Shown here: positions 8,953-17,720 of the stretch, in pieces
How the letters are laid out: each line of letters starts with the position of its first letter
How positions within the stretch are numbered: the first letter of the stretch is position 1
Assembly (NCBI GenBank): GCA_964467915.1
Contig: CAYXSW010000001.1
Span: forward strand, 134,270 to 198,269
Source of the DNA: MED-G16 sp964467915
GTDB lineage: Bacteria; Bacteroidota; Bacteroidia; Cytophagales; MED-G16
DNA length: 64,000 bases
Reading direction: 5' to 3'
The notes under the pieces: model-generated
Database searches by the model: none
Told to the model about the DNA's origin: nothing
The model's input: the letters and a program-made list of their open reading frames with translations, nothing else
Translations under genes and position numbers: made by a program

Positions 8953-9669
8953 ATGAAGACCCGTTTAAGCGTAAATGTGAATAAAATTGCAACCTTAAGA
9001 AATGCTAGGGGTGGCAATAATCCAAATATTATAGAATTAGTAAAAAAAATAGAATTCTATGGGGCGGATGGTATAACAGTCCATCCAAGAAATGATGAAA
9101 GACACATTACATTAAAAGATGTATATAAAATTTCAAAGGTAGTAAGCACAGAGTTTAATATTGAGGGGTACCCTGACACAAGATTTTTAAATATAATTAA
9201 TGAAATAAAGCCTGAACAAGTGACACTTGTGCCAGATGCTCCTGATGTGATAACATCAAATAGAGGCTGGAAAGAATCCGATTTAAATATTGACCTAAAG
9301 TCAATAATATTATCAATAAAAAAGTTGGGCTCAAAGGTTTCTCTTTTTATTGATCCTTCTATCTCAATGGTTAATTTTGCTTTAGATTATCATGTTGATA
9401 GAATAGAGTTGTATACTGGTAAATATGCTAGATTATATGGAGATAGTGAAAATAAAGTAATAGATGAATATATCGCTGTATCTGAATATGCTCATAAAAA
9501 CAAAATTGAAGTTAACGCGGGACATGATTTAGATTTAGAAAATTTAATGTTTTTTAAAAAATCAATTCCTAATTTATACGAAGTTTCGATAGGCCACGCT
9601 TTAATATGTGACTCTTTAATTCACGGTTTGGAAAAAACAATTAAACTCTATCTGGACCAGTTAAAATAA
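8953..9669 (+). CDS. pdxJ: Pyridoxine 5'-phosphate synthase
   Basis: A 238-residue TIM-barrel enzyme that condenses 1-deoxyxylulose 5-phosphate with 3-amino-2-oxopropyl phosphate, the ring-closing step of DXP-dependent vitamin B6 synthesis. Visible signatures are RLSVNVNKIATLRNARGG at the start, GADGITVHPRNDERHI near residue 40, YTGKYA near 155, NAGHDLDLENL near 188 and the EVSIGHALI phosphate loop near 212. It is divergent from yqeY across 29 bases and is followed after two bases by an esterase gene. Confidence 0.95.
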   Translation: MKTRLSVNVNKIATLRNARGGNNPNIIELVKKIEFYGADGITVHPRNDERHITLKDVYKISKVVSTEFNIEGYPDTRFLNIINEIKPEQVTLVPDAPDVITSNRGWKESDLNIDLKSIILSIKKLGSKVSLFIDPSISMVNFALDYHVDRIELYTGKYARLYGDSENKVIDEYIAVSEYAHKNKIEVNAGHDLDLENLMFFKKSIPNLYEVSIGHALICDSLIHGLEKTIKLYLDQLK

Positions 9670-9671
9670 AA

Positions 9672-10436
9672 ATGAAAATAAATTTTAAATCTTATGGTGA
9701 TGGAAAGCCAGTAGTAATTTTACATGGCTTATTGGGTTCTTTAGATAATTGGGTTTCAATATCAAAAATTCTTTCAAATAACTTTAAAATAATAATATTA
9801 GACCTTCCTAATCATGGTAAATCATCTCATACCACCATGTTTTCATATAAAAAAATGGCAGAAGGGTTACATTTGTTTTGTGAAAAAAATTTATTTAATA
9901 ACATATCAATTATAGGTCATTCAATGGGTGGTAAAGTTGGAATTAAATATGCTGATTTGTATCCTGATAATTTAGATAAAATGATAATTGTAGATATAGT
10001 AAATAAACAATATTCTTCAAAAAGATTTGATCATATATTTAGTGCAATTAAAAAATTAAACTCAATAAAAATAACTTCTAGACCCCAAGCTAATTCAGTG
10101 GCCAAAGAATTTATTTCTAGTGAAGCTGAGAGAAATTTTATTCTTAAAAATTTAAAGAGAAAGGGGGACTACTTTGATTGGGCACCTAATGTTAATTTGA
10201 TTCTTAGTTCATTGTCAAAAATATCATCAAACATACCATTAGAAAATCCTATTAACAATGAAGTTCTCCTTGTCAAAGGAGCAAAATCGGATTATATAAA
10301 TAATAATGACATAAAAGTTTTATCAGAGAGTTTTTCAAAATATAAAATAAATGAAATTCCTAATTCAGGACATTGGGTTCATGCAGAAAACCCCACAGCC
10401 TTTATTAATTCAATAAATAATTTTCTTAAGCTCTAG
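9672..10436 (+). CDS. Alpha/beta hydrolase, YbfF-like esterase
   Basis: A 254-residue alpha/beta hydrolase with HGLLGSLDNW near residue 18, the nucleophile elbow GHSMGGK near 86, and a C-terminal catalytic His in NSGHWVHAENP near 232-240. This pattern is closest to YbfF-type acyl-CoA/carboxylesterases, but the substrate cannot be inferred. It is co-directional with pdxJ, a pairing frequent in Bacteroidota. Its stop overlaps the end of xerC on the other strand by 11 bases. Confidence 0.87.
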   Translation: MKINFKSYGDGKPVVILHGLLGSLDNWVSISKILSNNFKIIILDLPNHGKSSHTTMFSYKKMAEGLHLFCEKNLFNNISIIGHSMGGKVGIKYADLYPDNLDKMIIVDIVNKQYSSKRFDHIFSAIKKLNSIKITSRPQANSVAKEFISSEAERNFILKNLKRKGDYFDWAPNVNLILSSLSKISSNIPLENPINNEVLLVKGAKSDYINNNDIKVLSESFSKYKINEIPNSGHWVHAENPTAFINSINNFLKL

Positions 10437-11301
10437 GGTGCGAGTTTTTAAATGTTTCTTTTAATTTTTCAATTGAATTATGCGTGTATATTTGTGTTGC
10501 AGCTAAACTTTTATGACCTAATAAATCTTTAATTGAGTTTAAATCCCCACCTTTGTTTAGTATATGGGTTGCAAATGTGTGTCTTAATAAATGAGGGTTA
10601 TACTTTTTACTATTGATTAATGAAGACAAGTGCTTTTTTACAACTCTTGAAATCAACATAGGATAAGTTTTATTTCCTTTTTCAGTACAAATTAGCTCTG
10701 AGGTTTCTAATGAGAGATTCTCTTTTATTTTAATAAACTTTTTAATTTGCATTACGGATTTATCATGTAGAGGAATAATTCTTTCTTTATCTCTTTTACC
10801 TAATACTTTTATTTCTTTTTTTATAAAATTAATATCTAAGGATCTTAGATTAATAAGTTCTGATATTCTAATTCCTGTCCCATATAGTAACTCTAATATC
10901 AACAGATCTCTGGTCTCATTAAAGCCATCATTTAATTCTAAATTATCGAATAAATACATCATATCTTTTTCTTTAATAAATTGAGGAATTTTCTGACTTG
11001 TTTTGAGGGAATTGATACCAGATGTTGGGTTTGATTCAATTAAATTTCTTTTGATAAGATATTTAAAAAAAGATTTTAATGTTGCTAACTTTCTGTTTAT
11101 TGATCTTGGTGATAAATTTTGTAATGAAAGTTCTACAATCCATGATCTCACGGCTCTTGTATCTATTTTTATTAAGTTATCATTAAAAGAGTAACTTTTA
11201 TAAAAAAGTAAAAATTGATCAAGATCATTGCTATAACTAGTTATAGTATGAGAACTCAGTCTTTTTTCAAATGATAGATATTTAAGGAATGCACCTTTCA
11301 T
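10426..11301 (-). CDS. xerC: Tyrosine recombinase XerC/D family
   Basis: A 291-residue site-specific recombinase. An N-terminal SAM-like core-binding domain (about 1-90) is followed by the catalytic domain with Arg in GTGIRISEL near 147, HLLRHTFATH near 240 (His-x-x-Arg), GHKSLAATQIYTH with the second His and the tyrosine nucleophile near 273. Its size and compact form are those of chromosomal XerC/XerD, which resolve chromosome dimers at dif. XerC rather than XerD is chosen because of the adjacent rpsU, a common Bacteroidota pairing. No mobile-element context is seen here. Confidence 0.88.
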   Translation of the reverse strand: MKGAFLKYLSFEKRLSSHTITSYSNDLDQFLLFYKSYSFNDNLIKIDTRAVRSWIVELSLQNLSPRSINRKLATLKSFFKYLIKRNLIESNPTSGINSLKTSQKIPQFIKEKDMMYLFDNLELNDGFNETRDLLILELLYGTGIRISELINLRSLDINFIKKEIKVLGKRDKERIIPLHDKSVMQIKKFIKIKENLSLETSELICTEKGNKTYPMLISRVVKKHLSSLINSKKYNPHLLRHTFATHILNKGGDLNSIKDLLGHKSLAATQIYTHNSIEKLKETFKNSHPRA

Positions 11302-11329
11302 TAATAATATTTAATGAAAGATAATGAAA

Positions 11330-11521
11330 TTATAATTCTTTTGACTTTAATCTTTGAACGTAGCTAGCTCGCAATTTTTCTTCTCTGAGCATAACTGATT
11401 TTTTTGTATAGAACGCATTGTTTCTATAGTCTTTGATAACCTGAGCCTTTTCAAATTTTTTCTTAAATCTCTTAAGAGCTCTGTTTATGTCTTCATTTTC
11501 TTTTATTGAAACTCTAATCAT
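11330..11521 (-). CDS. rpsU: Small ribosomal subunit protein bS21
   Basis: The ATG at 11521 gives a 63-residue basic protein starting MIRVSIKENEDINRALKRFK. A longer frame starting at 11545 adds eight unlikely residues. bS21 contacts the 30S platform near the anti-Shine-Dalgarno and helps initiation. The internal run FKKKFEKAQVIKDYRNNAFYTKKSVMLREEK is the family core. The gene has its own canonical promoter just upstream and is followed 28 bases later by xerC. Confidence 0.93.
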   Translation of the reverse strand: MIRVSIKENEDINRALKRFKKKFEKAQVIKDYRNNAFYTKKSVMLREEKLRASYVQRLKSKEL

Positions 11522-11542
11522 TTCATTATTTTTTTCGTGTGG

Positions 11543-11572
11543 CAAAGATAAGAAAACAATTATACTATCAAA
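11543..11572 (-). promoter_or_regulatory. Bacteroidota-type promoter for rpsU
   Basis: On the minus strand TTTG (11572-11569) is separated by 18 bases from TATCTTTG (11550-11543). This matches the -33 TTTG and -7 TANNTTTG consensus of the Bacteroidota housekeeping sigma factor. It predicts transcription starting about 15 bases upstream of the rpsU ATG. Confidence 0.75.
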
Positions 11573-11613
11573 ATTTTAATGAAATATATGATTTTCATTC
11601 TAAAAGAGAGCAG

Positions 11614-13305
11614 TTACTTCCAATCTTTTTTCTTGCTGGTTTTCCCAATTCCGGGATTAAAACAATTAGTTGGATCCAATTTCTTATAAAAATTTGATAA
11701 AATAGGTTTTGCAAAATACTCATGGCCTACATTATGTTCGGAAGGATATTCTGCACCTCTGTCGTCATAAGTTTTTAATAGCTGTTTTTTAAGTTTATTT
11801 GCACTGACTCCTTTTTTCAAAATATAGTTTTGATGGAGAACATGGCAAAATAAATGACCATAATATAGTTTCATCTCAAACATATCATTGATTTTTTTTG
11901 GTAATTTTTCAAACCAATCTTTCTCATTTCTTGGAAATGCAACATCTAATGACATCATTTCTCCATGATTTTTAGAGTTTAAAGCGTGATATCTACCAAT
12001 CGCACTTGCTGAGACAAACCTATGTAATAGTGCTTTTTTTCCTTCCTTTTTTGTGCACTCAAAAAAGTCACCTTCATTTTTTTTAAAAAATTTCTTGAAG
12101 TAATCTTTTGCTTCATCTATTCCTTCATCTGACATTTCAATTATCCAATGGTGTTTAAATTTATTTCGATACTTTTCCATCCTTCTAGGAAGATGATTTG
12201 GCCAAAAGATACTTAAAAATTGCATTAATCTATCTGAAAACTTATCTGGTAAAAAACTTAATTTAGTGGCTAGAATATCTACACTTCTCTTTAATTCAAA
12301 AAGTGTTGGAAGAAAATTTGTTCCCAATTTTTCTATCACAATGAAATTGTCTTTACTGTATTTTTTTGCGGCATCATAACAATCCCTGTGCAAATAGTCG
12401 CCTAGTGTTGGAAGTGTTTTGAATTTTGAAAGAATATCTCTTCTAATTTGCCAAAAAACATTAGGGTCATTAGAACCAAGGTAGAATACCTGACTTTTTT
12501 TGGGTAAAGGATAGGTGTCTAATCTTACAGCAAAAACAATAATTTTTCCTGCACTACCGGATGCGCCATACAATAACCTTTTATCAGCATTGAATCTCGC
12601 TGGGGTTTCTGAGTCAATTTGTCTAACTATTTCGGAATACTTATCATCAGATGCTAATTTATCTGAGTTTATAATATCAGATTTATTATAATTAACATTT
12701 TGTAGCTTATTTAAAATATCTTTAGGCTTTGAGCCTAAATTAATTCCTAGTTCATTAACTAATTCTAATTTTCCATTTTGATTAACTTTAGCATACAAGG
12801 CTAATTCTGTATATGCTGGACCTCTTTTAACTAATGAGCCGCCAGAGTTGTTACAAACACCACCAACAATTGAGGCTCCTATAGAAGTTGAGCCTATAAT
12901 TGAATGGGGTTCTCTTCCAAGTGGCTTTAATTTTCTTTCTAAATCATATAAGGTGCTTCCAGCGAGCCCTATTATTTGTCTCCCCTTGTTTATTATGTGA
13001 ATGTCATCAATTCGCAGAGTATTTATTATTAGAATAGGACGATCATAATCATTGCCATATGGTGTAGATCCTCCAGTTAGGCCCGTATTAGCTGCTTGCA
13101 TTATTACAATAATATTATTGTCCACACATATCTTCAAAATATTCCAAATTTCTAAAAGGGTTCCTGGTTTAGCAACAACAAATGCTTTACCTGAGCCATA
13201 ACGCCATCCTTTCGAATAAGGTTCTTTGCTCCATTCGGCTGTGAGAATATATTTATCTCCTGTAATACTTTTAAACTTTTGAATAAGCTCTCTTTTATTT
13301 TTCAC
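11614..13305 (-). CDS. dld: Quinone-dependent D-lactate dehydrogenase
   Basis: A 563-residue FAD enzyme close in length and layout to E. coli Dld, which oxidises D-lactate to pyruvate and reduces membrane quinone. The PP-loop FAD domain occupies about 35-220 (NTGLTGGSTPYG, GSTSIGASIVGGVCNNSGGSLVKRGPAYTE). A cap domain follows, then the membrane-associated C-terminal region containing SLDVAFPRNEKDWF and HLFCHVLHQNY. The predicted start is GTG at 13305, with no better ATG upstream in frame. Not to be confused with the Fe-S linked GlcD/LldE type. It sits just downstream of purM, 38 bases apart. Confidence 0.88.
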   Translation of the reverse strand: MKNKRELIQKFKSITGDKYILTAEWSKEPYSKGWRYGSGKAFVVAKPGTLLEIWNILKICVDNNIIVIMQAANTGLTGGSTPYGNDYDRPILIINTLRIDDIHIINKGRQIIGLAGSTLYDLERKLKPLGREPHSIIGSTSIGASIVGGVCNNSGGSLVKRGPAYTELALYAKVNQNGKLELVNELGINLGSKPKDILNKLQNVNYNKSDIINSDKLASDDKYSEIVRQIDSETPARFNADKRLLYGASGSAGKIIVFAVRLDTYPLPKKSQVFYLGSNDPNVFWQIRRDILSKFKTLPTLGDYLHRDCYDAAKKYSKDNFIVIEKLGTNFLPTLFELKRSVDILATKLSFLPDKFSDRLMQFLSIFWPNHLPRRMEKYRNKFKHHWIIEMSDEGIDEAKDYFKKFFKKNEGDFFECTKKEGKKALLHRFVSASAIGRYHALNSKNHGEMMSLDVAFPRNEKDWFEKLPKKINDMFEMKLYYGHLFCHVLHQNYILKKGVSANKLKKQLLKTYDDRGAEYPSEHNVGHEYFAKPILSNFYKKLDPTNCFNPGIGKTSKKKDWK

Positions 13306-13343
13306 TAGCGTCTTTCTATATTTGCTTAAACGGTTATTCGTTT

Positions 13344-14501
13344 TTAATATATAATTTTACCCTCTTTAGATTCAATTATTAGTTCGTTTTTTGAAGAATT
13401 TTCCACAAAACCTATAATTTTTGCGTTTACATTAAATTCTTTAGATATATTAATTAGTTCATCTGCAACTCTCGGATCACAATAAATTTCCATTCTATGG
13501 CCCATATTAAACACTTCATACATTTCTTTAAGGGAACTTTCTGTGTCTCTATGAATAATTTCAAATACCTCAGGTATTTCAAATAAGTCATTCTTTATTA
13601 TCCTCTTATTATCTACAAAATGAAGAACTTTTGTCTGTCCACCTCCAGTACAATGAATAATGCCGGATATTTTATTTAAACAACTAGAGGCTATTTTTTT
13701 TATAATAGGAGAGTAGGTTCTGGTAGGAGATAGTAATAATTTCCCAATATTTTCTTGTGTTTTACACTTATCTGTTAATAAATTTTTACCACAATAGATT
13801 AAATCATTTCTGGTTTCATTTGAATAAGTTTCAGGATATTTTTTTGCATATATGTTGTCAAGTATGTCATGTCTTGCTGAGGTTAACCCATTACTCCCTA
13901 TTCCGCTGTTATAATCAGTCTCGTATTCAGATTTTCCATAAGAAGATAATCCAACAATGACATCTCCCTCTTTAATATTGCATTCTATTATTTTACTTCT
14001 TTTTTCTCTTGCAAAAACTGTACTATCTACTAAGATTGTTTTTGTTATATCCCCAACATCTGCCGTCTCTCCACCTGATGATCTAATGTTTATCCCATAA
14101 TTATTTAAAATTTCGATGGTTTGAAGATTTCCTTCAATTATTTCAGATATAACTTCTCCAGGAATTAAGTGTTTATTTCTTCCAATGGTAGATGACATGA
14201 CAATATTGTCTGTTACACCAACACATAAAAGGTCGTCTATATTCATGATTAATGCGTCTTGGGCTATTCCTCTCCAAACACTTATATCACCTGTCTCTTT
14301 CCAGTATAAATAAGCTAGTGCTGATTTGGTTCCTGCGCCATCTGCGTGCATTATATTTGTATATTCAGGATCACCAGATATGATATCTGGAGTTACCTTG
14401 CAAAACGTATTTTTAAAAACGCCTTTATCTTGATTTTTTATAGCACTGTGTACATCTTCTTTTTTTGAAGATACGCCTCTATCTAAATATCTTCTAGACA
14501 T
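13344..14501 (-). CDS. purM: Phosphoribosylformylglycinamidine cyclo-ligase (AIR synthase)
   Basis: A 385-residue PurM/SelD-fold protein of the longer form seen in Bacteroidota. It closes the imidazole ring in purine synthesis using ATP. Recognisable features are the opening YLDRGVSSKKEDVH, the ATP/substrate motif HADGAGTKSALAY near residue 52, DDLLCVGVTDN near 90, the SSGGETADVGD loop near 140 and the C-terminal IIHCTGGGQTKVLHF. The C-terminal region differs from E. coli PurM, so the subgroup is AIR-synthase-related. It follows the PorE-like gene by six bases. Confidence 0.85.
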   Translation of the reverse strand: MSRRYLDRGVSSKKEDVHSAIKNQDKGVFKNTFCKVTPDIISGDPEYTNIMHADGAGTKSALAYLYWKETGDISVWRGIAQDALIMNIDDLLCVGVTDNIVMSSTIGRNKHLIPGEVISEIIEGNLQTIEILNNYGINIRSSGGETADVGDITKTILVDSTVFAREKRSKIIECNIKEGDVIVGLSSYGKSEYETDYNSGIGSNGLTSARHDILDNIYAKKYPETYSNETRNDLIYCGKNLLTDKCKTQENIGKLLLSPTRTYSPIIKKIASSCLNKISGIIHCTGGGQTKVLHFVDNKRIIKNDLFEIPEVFEIIHRDTESSLKEMYEVFNMGHRMEIYCDPRVADELINISKEFNVNAKIIGFVENSSKNELIIESKEGKIIY

Positions 14502-14507
14502 TTAATC

Positions 14508-16478
14508 TTAATTGATATTAAAAAACCTTTCTTCAACATCTCCTCCGCTTTCTGCATCTTGAATAAACTCATAACTAGTAACTTTAAATTCAGTCCTTCT
14601 ATTTATTTGATGCTCATCTTCAGTTTTAGCATTTGGTATTATAAGTTGTGATTCACCATAACCCTTGGCGGTAATTCTTTTTTCACTTATTCCTCTGCTA
14701 ACAATATATGAAACCGCAGACTCAGCTCTTCTTTGAGATAGATCTTGATTGTAATCAACGGTAGACCTGTCATCAGTATGCGAACTTAGTTCTATAGTTA
14801 TGTTAGGGTTGTCATTTAAAATAACAACAAGTTTATTTAACTCAATTGCCGCGTCTTCTCTGATTTCTGCTTTGTCAAGATCATAGTAAATATTGTCTAA
14901 AACAATTGATTTATTCACAACAATTTTGTCCAATACTAAATTTTTTTCAAATTCTACATTTGTAATGAATTCTTTTAGCTTAGACCTATCTACTCCCTTT
15001 CCTATAGTTGTGAAATTACCTCTGGTACTAAAATAATTTTCTTTTTCTGCTATTAATATATAGTCTTCATCAGAGTATACAGTAAACTCAAACTCTCCTT
15101 TGTCGTCAGTGAATGATTCTTGTATAATATTTTCTTCTTTATCTAATAGTTTAACATTACTGTTTCCCAAAACACTTAAGTCTTTCTTATCACTCTTAGG
15201 GGTTAGTGTGGTTCCTTTTAATATATAATTTACAATTTTTAAATTCGGGTCGTTATTAACAAATGTGTATATGTCATCATCTCCATAACCACCATCTCTA
15301 TTAGAGGTGAAAAACCCCCTTGTTGCATTATATGGATTTACTCCAAAATCATCTCCGCGTGAGTTTAGCGGTTTGCCAGGATTTGATATTGTAATTTCAC
15401 CAGCTTTTCTAGAAGCCACAAAAATATCAAGACCCCCAAACCCCTCATGGTTATCAGAGGAAAAATATAATCTACCATCTTCAGTTACTGACGGAAACAA
15501 CTCATTTCCAGGTGTGTTTATTGCAGGTCCTAAGTTTTGGATGTTAATCCATCTTCCTCTTCTGTTAACATTAGCCTTATAAATATCAGTTCCCCCATAG
15601 CCTTTTGATCTATTTGATGCAAAATACAATGTCTTCCCATCTTTACTTAAGAAAGGAGTAGAATCCCAGCTTCTTGAGGTATTAACATTTAATAGTCTTG
15701 GGTTTGTCCAACCACTTTTTCTATACCTAGAATAATATAAGTCAACATTATTTCTCCCACTACTTTTTCCGTCATTTCCTTTAGCAAAAATCATATACAT
15801 ACCATCGCCAGAAAAAGTAATTGACCCTTCATTTACTTTTTCATTATTAATATTATCTTCCAATTTTTTTAATGTATTAACATCAACATTGGCGCCTTTA
15901 GTTTTTATTTCATATAGATCAGTAAAGGGGGTTCCGGTTCCGCTATATATCTTTTCAGATTGCCTGTTCGAAACAAAATATAATTTATCATTTGAGAATG
16001 AAGGAGAGTATTCAGCATAATTAGTGTTTAATGCCTTCAAGTTTTTCACTGTATAGTAACTTGTGTCAGGATAAAGTCTCAAGTTCTTAATATGAATAGA
16101 CTCTCTTCTCATTAAATTCAACACTGATTCTTCTTTTGATTTGGATAAATAATTTAAAATCACTGAATCAGCAGCATCGTAATTACTATTTGATTTTAAG
16201 GCTAAGGTCAAATAATAATATGCCATCTCATCCTTTATGCCATATTTTATGGCATCTTTATAGTATTTCTCTGCTTGCCATAATCTATTGGATTTTCTTA
16301 ATGATTCTGCTAACAAATAACTGTTCTTAGCATCACCTTCTTTTATTATCTTTTCAAATTTTATTGATGCATCATAATATTCAGCGTTGTTAAAATCTTT
16401 TATGGCAGTTTTTGAGGTTATACAAGAGGTGAAACTCAAAATAACTAAAACAAAAAATATATTATTAACTCTTATCAT
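14508..16478 (-). CDS. PorE-like lipoprotein (TPR, beta-propeller, CRD and OmpA domains)
   Basis: A 656-residue lipoprotein (lipobox at LSFTSC, Cys19). TPR-like helices span about 22-140 and PD40/WD40-type propeller blades about 150-410, with repeated FVSNRQS/FASNRSKGYGGTDIY/FSSDNHEGFGGLDIF motifs. A carboxypeptidase-regulatory-like domain follows at about 430-500. A C-terminal OmpA peptidoglycan-binding domain (about 530-640) contains IELSSHTDDRSTVDYNQDLSQRRA. This domain order is that of PorE, which anchors the type IX secretion ring to peptidoglycan. Paralogues beside PorP/SprF genes share parts of it, so the PorE identity is likely but not certain. The ATG overlaps the preceding stop (ATGA). 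Confidence 0.75.
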   Translation of the reverse strand: MIRVNNIFFVLVILSFTSCITSKTAIKDFNNAEYYDASIKFEKIIKEGDAKNSYLLAESLRKSNRLWQAEKYYKDAIKYGIKDEMAYYYLTLALKSNSNYDAADSVILNYLSKSKEESVLNLMRRESIHIKNLRLYPDTSYYTVKNLKALNTNYAEYSPSFSNDKLYFVSNRQSEKIYSGTGTPFTDLYEIKTKGANVDVNTLKKLEDNINNEKVNEGSITFSGDGMYMIFAKGNDGKSSGRNNVDLYYSRYRKSGWTNPRLLNVNTSRSWDSTPFLSKDGKTLYFASNRSKGYGGTDIYKANVNRRGRWINIQNLGPAINTPGNELFPSVTEDGRLYFSSDNHEGFGGLDIFVASRKAGEITISNPGKPLNSRGDDFGVNPYNATRGFFTSNRDGGYGDDDIYTFVNNDPNLKIVNYILKGTTLTPKSDKKDLSVLGNSNVKLLDKEENIIQESFTDDKGEFEFTVYSDEDYILIAEKENYFSTRGNFTTIGKGVDRSKLKEFITNVEFEKNLVLDKIVVNKSIVLDNIYYDLDKAEIREDAAIELNKLVVILNDNPNITIELSSHTDDRSTVDYNQDLSQRRAESAVSYIVSRGISEKRITAKGYGESQLIIPNAKTEDEHQINRRTEFKVTSYEFIQDAESGGDVEERFFNIN

Positions 16479-16948
16479 TTGATAAAATTAATTAACCAAG
16501 ATTTATTTATATCTAAAATCCAATTTTTATCGTACTCTTCTTTATTTTTTATTGTTGTATTGACCATTTTGTTTTTAAGACTTAACTTCTTGTCTTTAAT
16601 CAGTTTAATTAAAGTTGATCTTTCTTTAAATTCAACATTATCTTTAATAAAGATACCTATTTTAGAATTAGGCATTATATCAATTTTAAGTTGATTTAAA
16701 CTTTCTCGCAAGAAATTATTAGAACTATCAATTGAACACCCACTAACATCCTCATCTGCAAAAAGTATTATAAAATTTTCTTTATATAGTTGAAATGAAG
16801 AATCTATATTTTTTCCGTGTGAGGCCCATTGGTCACATAAATCTTTTAGATGATCTTTCACTAAAGATTTATTTGTTAGCATAGGTTTTTCTGTTATATA
16901 GACCCAACACCTTGCCTTTTTTGATAGCTTATCTATAGAAACGTACAT
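16475..16948 (-). CDS. Conserved Bacteroidota protein, often mislabelled 'ABC transporter ATPase'
   Basis: A 157-residue soluble protein with no Walker A or ABC signature, although database homologues of this type carry the label ABC transporter ATPase. The family pattern is visible: YVSIDKLSKKARCWVY at the start, DQWASHGKNIDSSF near 38, and FADEDVSGCSIDSSNNFL near 63. Function unknown. It lies between the Fe-S redox genes and the PorE-like gene, overlapping the latter by four bases, an arrangement that implies one transcript. Confidence 0.75.
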   Translation of the reverse strand: MYVSIDKLSKKARCWVYITEKPMLTNKSLVKDHLKDLCDQWASHGKNIDSSFQLYKENFIILFADEDVSGCSIDSSNNFLRESLNQLKIDIMPNSKIGIFIKDNVEFKERSTLIKLIKDKKLSLKNKMVNTTIKNKEEYDKNWILDINKSWLINFIK

Positions 16949-16949
16949 G

Positions 16950-17720
16950 TTAACTTTTTAAGTTTTCTTCTATTATTTCTGATATATCTTTTACGATAAT
17001 ATTTTTATCTAGATTTTTTTCCTTTACACCATCATTTATCATCGTCATACAGAAAGGACACGCAACAGCGACAGTGTCAGGATTAACAGCTTGAATGTCA
17101 TTAATTCTTTCCAGATTTATTTCCACATTACCAGACTCTGACTCTTTGAAAATTTGAGAGCCTCCAGCCCCACAACACAATCCGTTTTCTTTTTTTCTTT
17201 TCATCTCATGAAGGTTTTCAGATATAGAATTAATAAGATTTCTTGGGGCCTCATAAATTTTGTTTCCTCTTCCCAAATAGCACGAATCATGATATGTAAT
17301 TTTACTATTTATTTTTTCGGATATTAATTTCCCTTCTTCTAAAAGTTCGTTTAAAAACTCAGTATGATGAATCACCTCATAATTGCCCCCGAGCTCTGGG
17401 TACTCATTTTTTAATGTGTTAAAACAATGGGGACACATTGTTACAATTTTCTCTATATTGTATTTATTGAGAGTATTAATATTATTAAGTGCTTGCATCT
17501 GGAATAAGTATTCGTTTCCAGCTCTTCTTGCAGGATCACCAGTGCACCCTTCTTCATCCCCAAGAATAGCAAAATCTATTTTCAAATGATTTAAAATTGA
17601 AACAAATGATTTAGTAACTTTTTTATATCTATCATCATATGATCCAGCACACCCGACCCAAAATAAAACTTCTGGTTTCTGGTTTGAATTAATAAATTCA
17701 TTTATAGTCTTAACCTTCAT
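16950..17720 (-). CDS. Cysteine-rich (CCG domain) Fe-S oxidoreductase subunit, HdrB-like
   Basis: A 256-residue protein with two CCG-type cysteine-rich domains. The first contains WVGCAGSYDDR and MCPHCFN. The second has YHDSCYLGRGNKIYE, GLCCGAGGSQ and ACPFCMTM. Such domains bind a non-cubane 4Fe-4S centre in heterodisulfide reductase B and relatives. Together with the membrane ferredoxin gene it overlaps by four bases, it probably forms a quinone-linked redox enzyme. A plausible role is ETF:menaquinone oxidoreductase serving fatty acid oxidation. The family is certain and the partner is inferred. Confidence 0.85.
   Translation of the reverse strand: MKVKTINEFINSNQKPEVLFWVGCAGSYDDRYKKVTKSFVSILNHLKIDFAILGDEEGCTGDPARRAGNEYLFQMQALNNINTLNKYNIEKIVTMCPHCFNTLKNEYPELGGNYEVIHHTEFLNELLEEGKLISEKINSKITYHDSCYLGRGNKIYEAPRNLINSISENLHEMKRKKENGLCCGAGGSQIFKESESGNVEINLERINDIQAVNPDTVAVACPFCMTMINDGVKEKNLDKNIIVKDISEIIEENLKS

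Noticed and set aside
10426..11301. xerC as the integrase of a mobile element
   Set aside because: Its size, position next to rpsU and lack of flanking repeats or cargo fit the chromosomal dimer-resolution recombinase.
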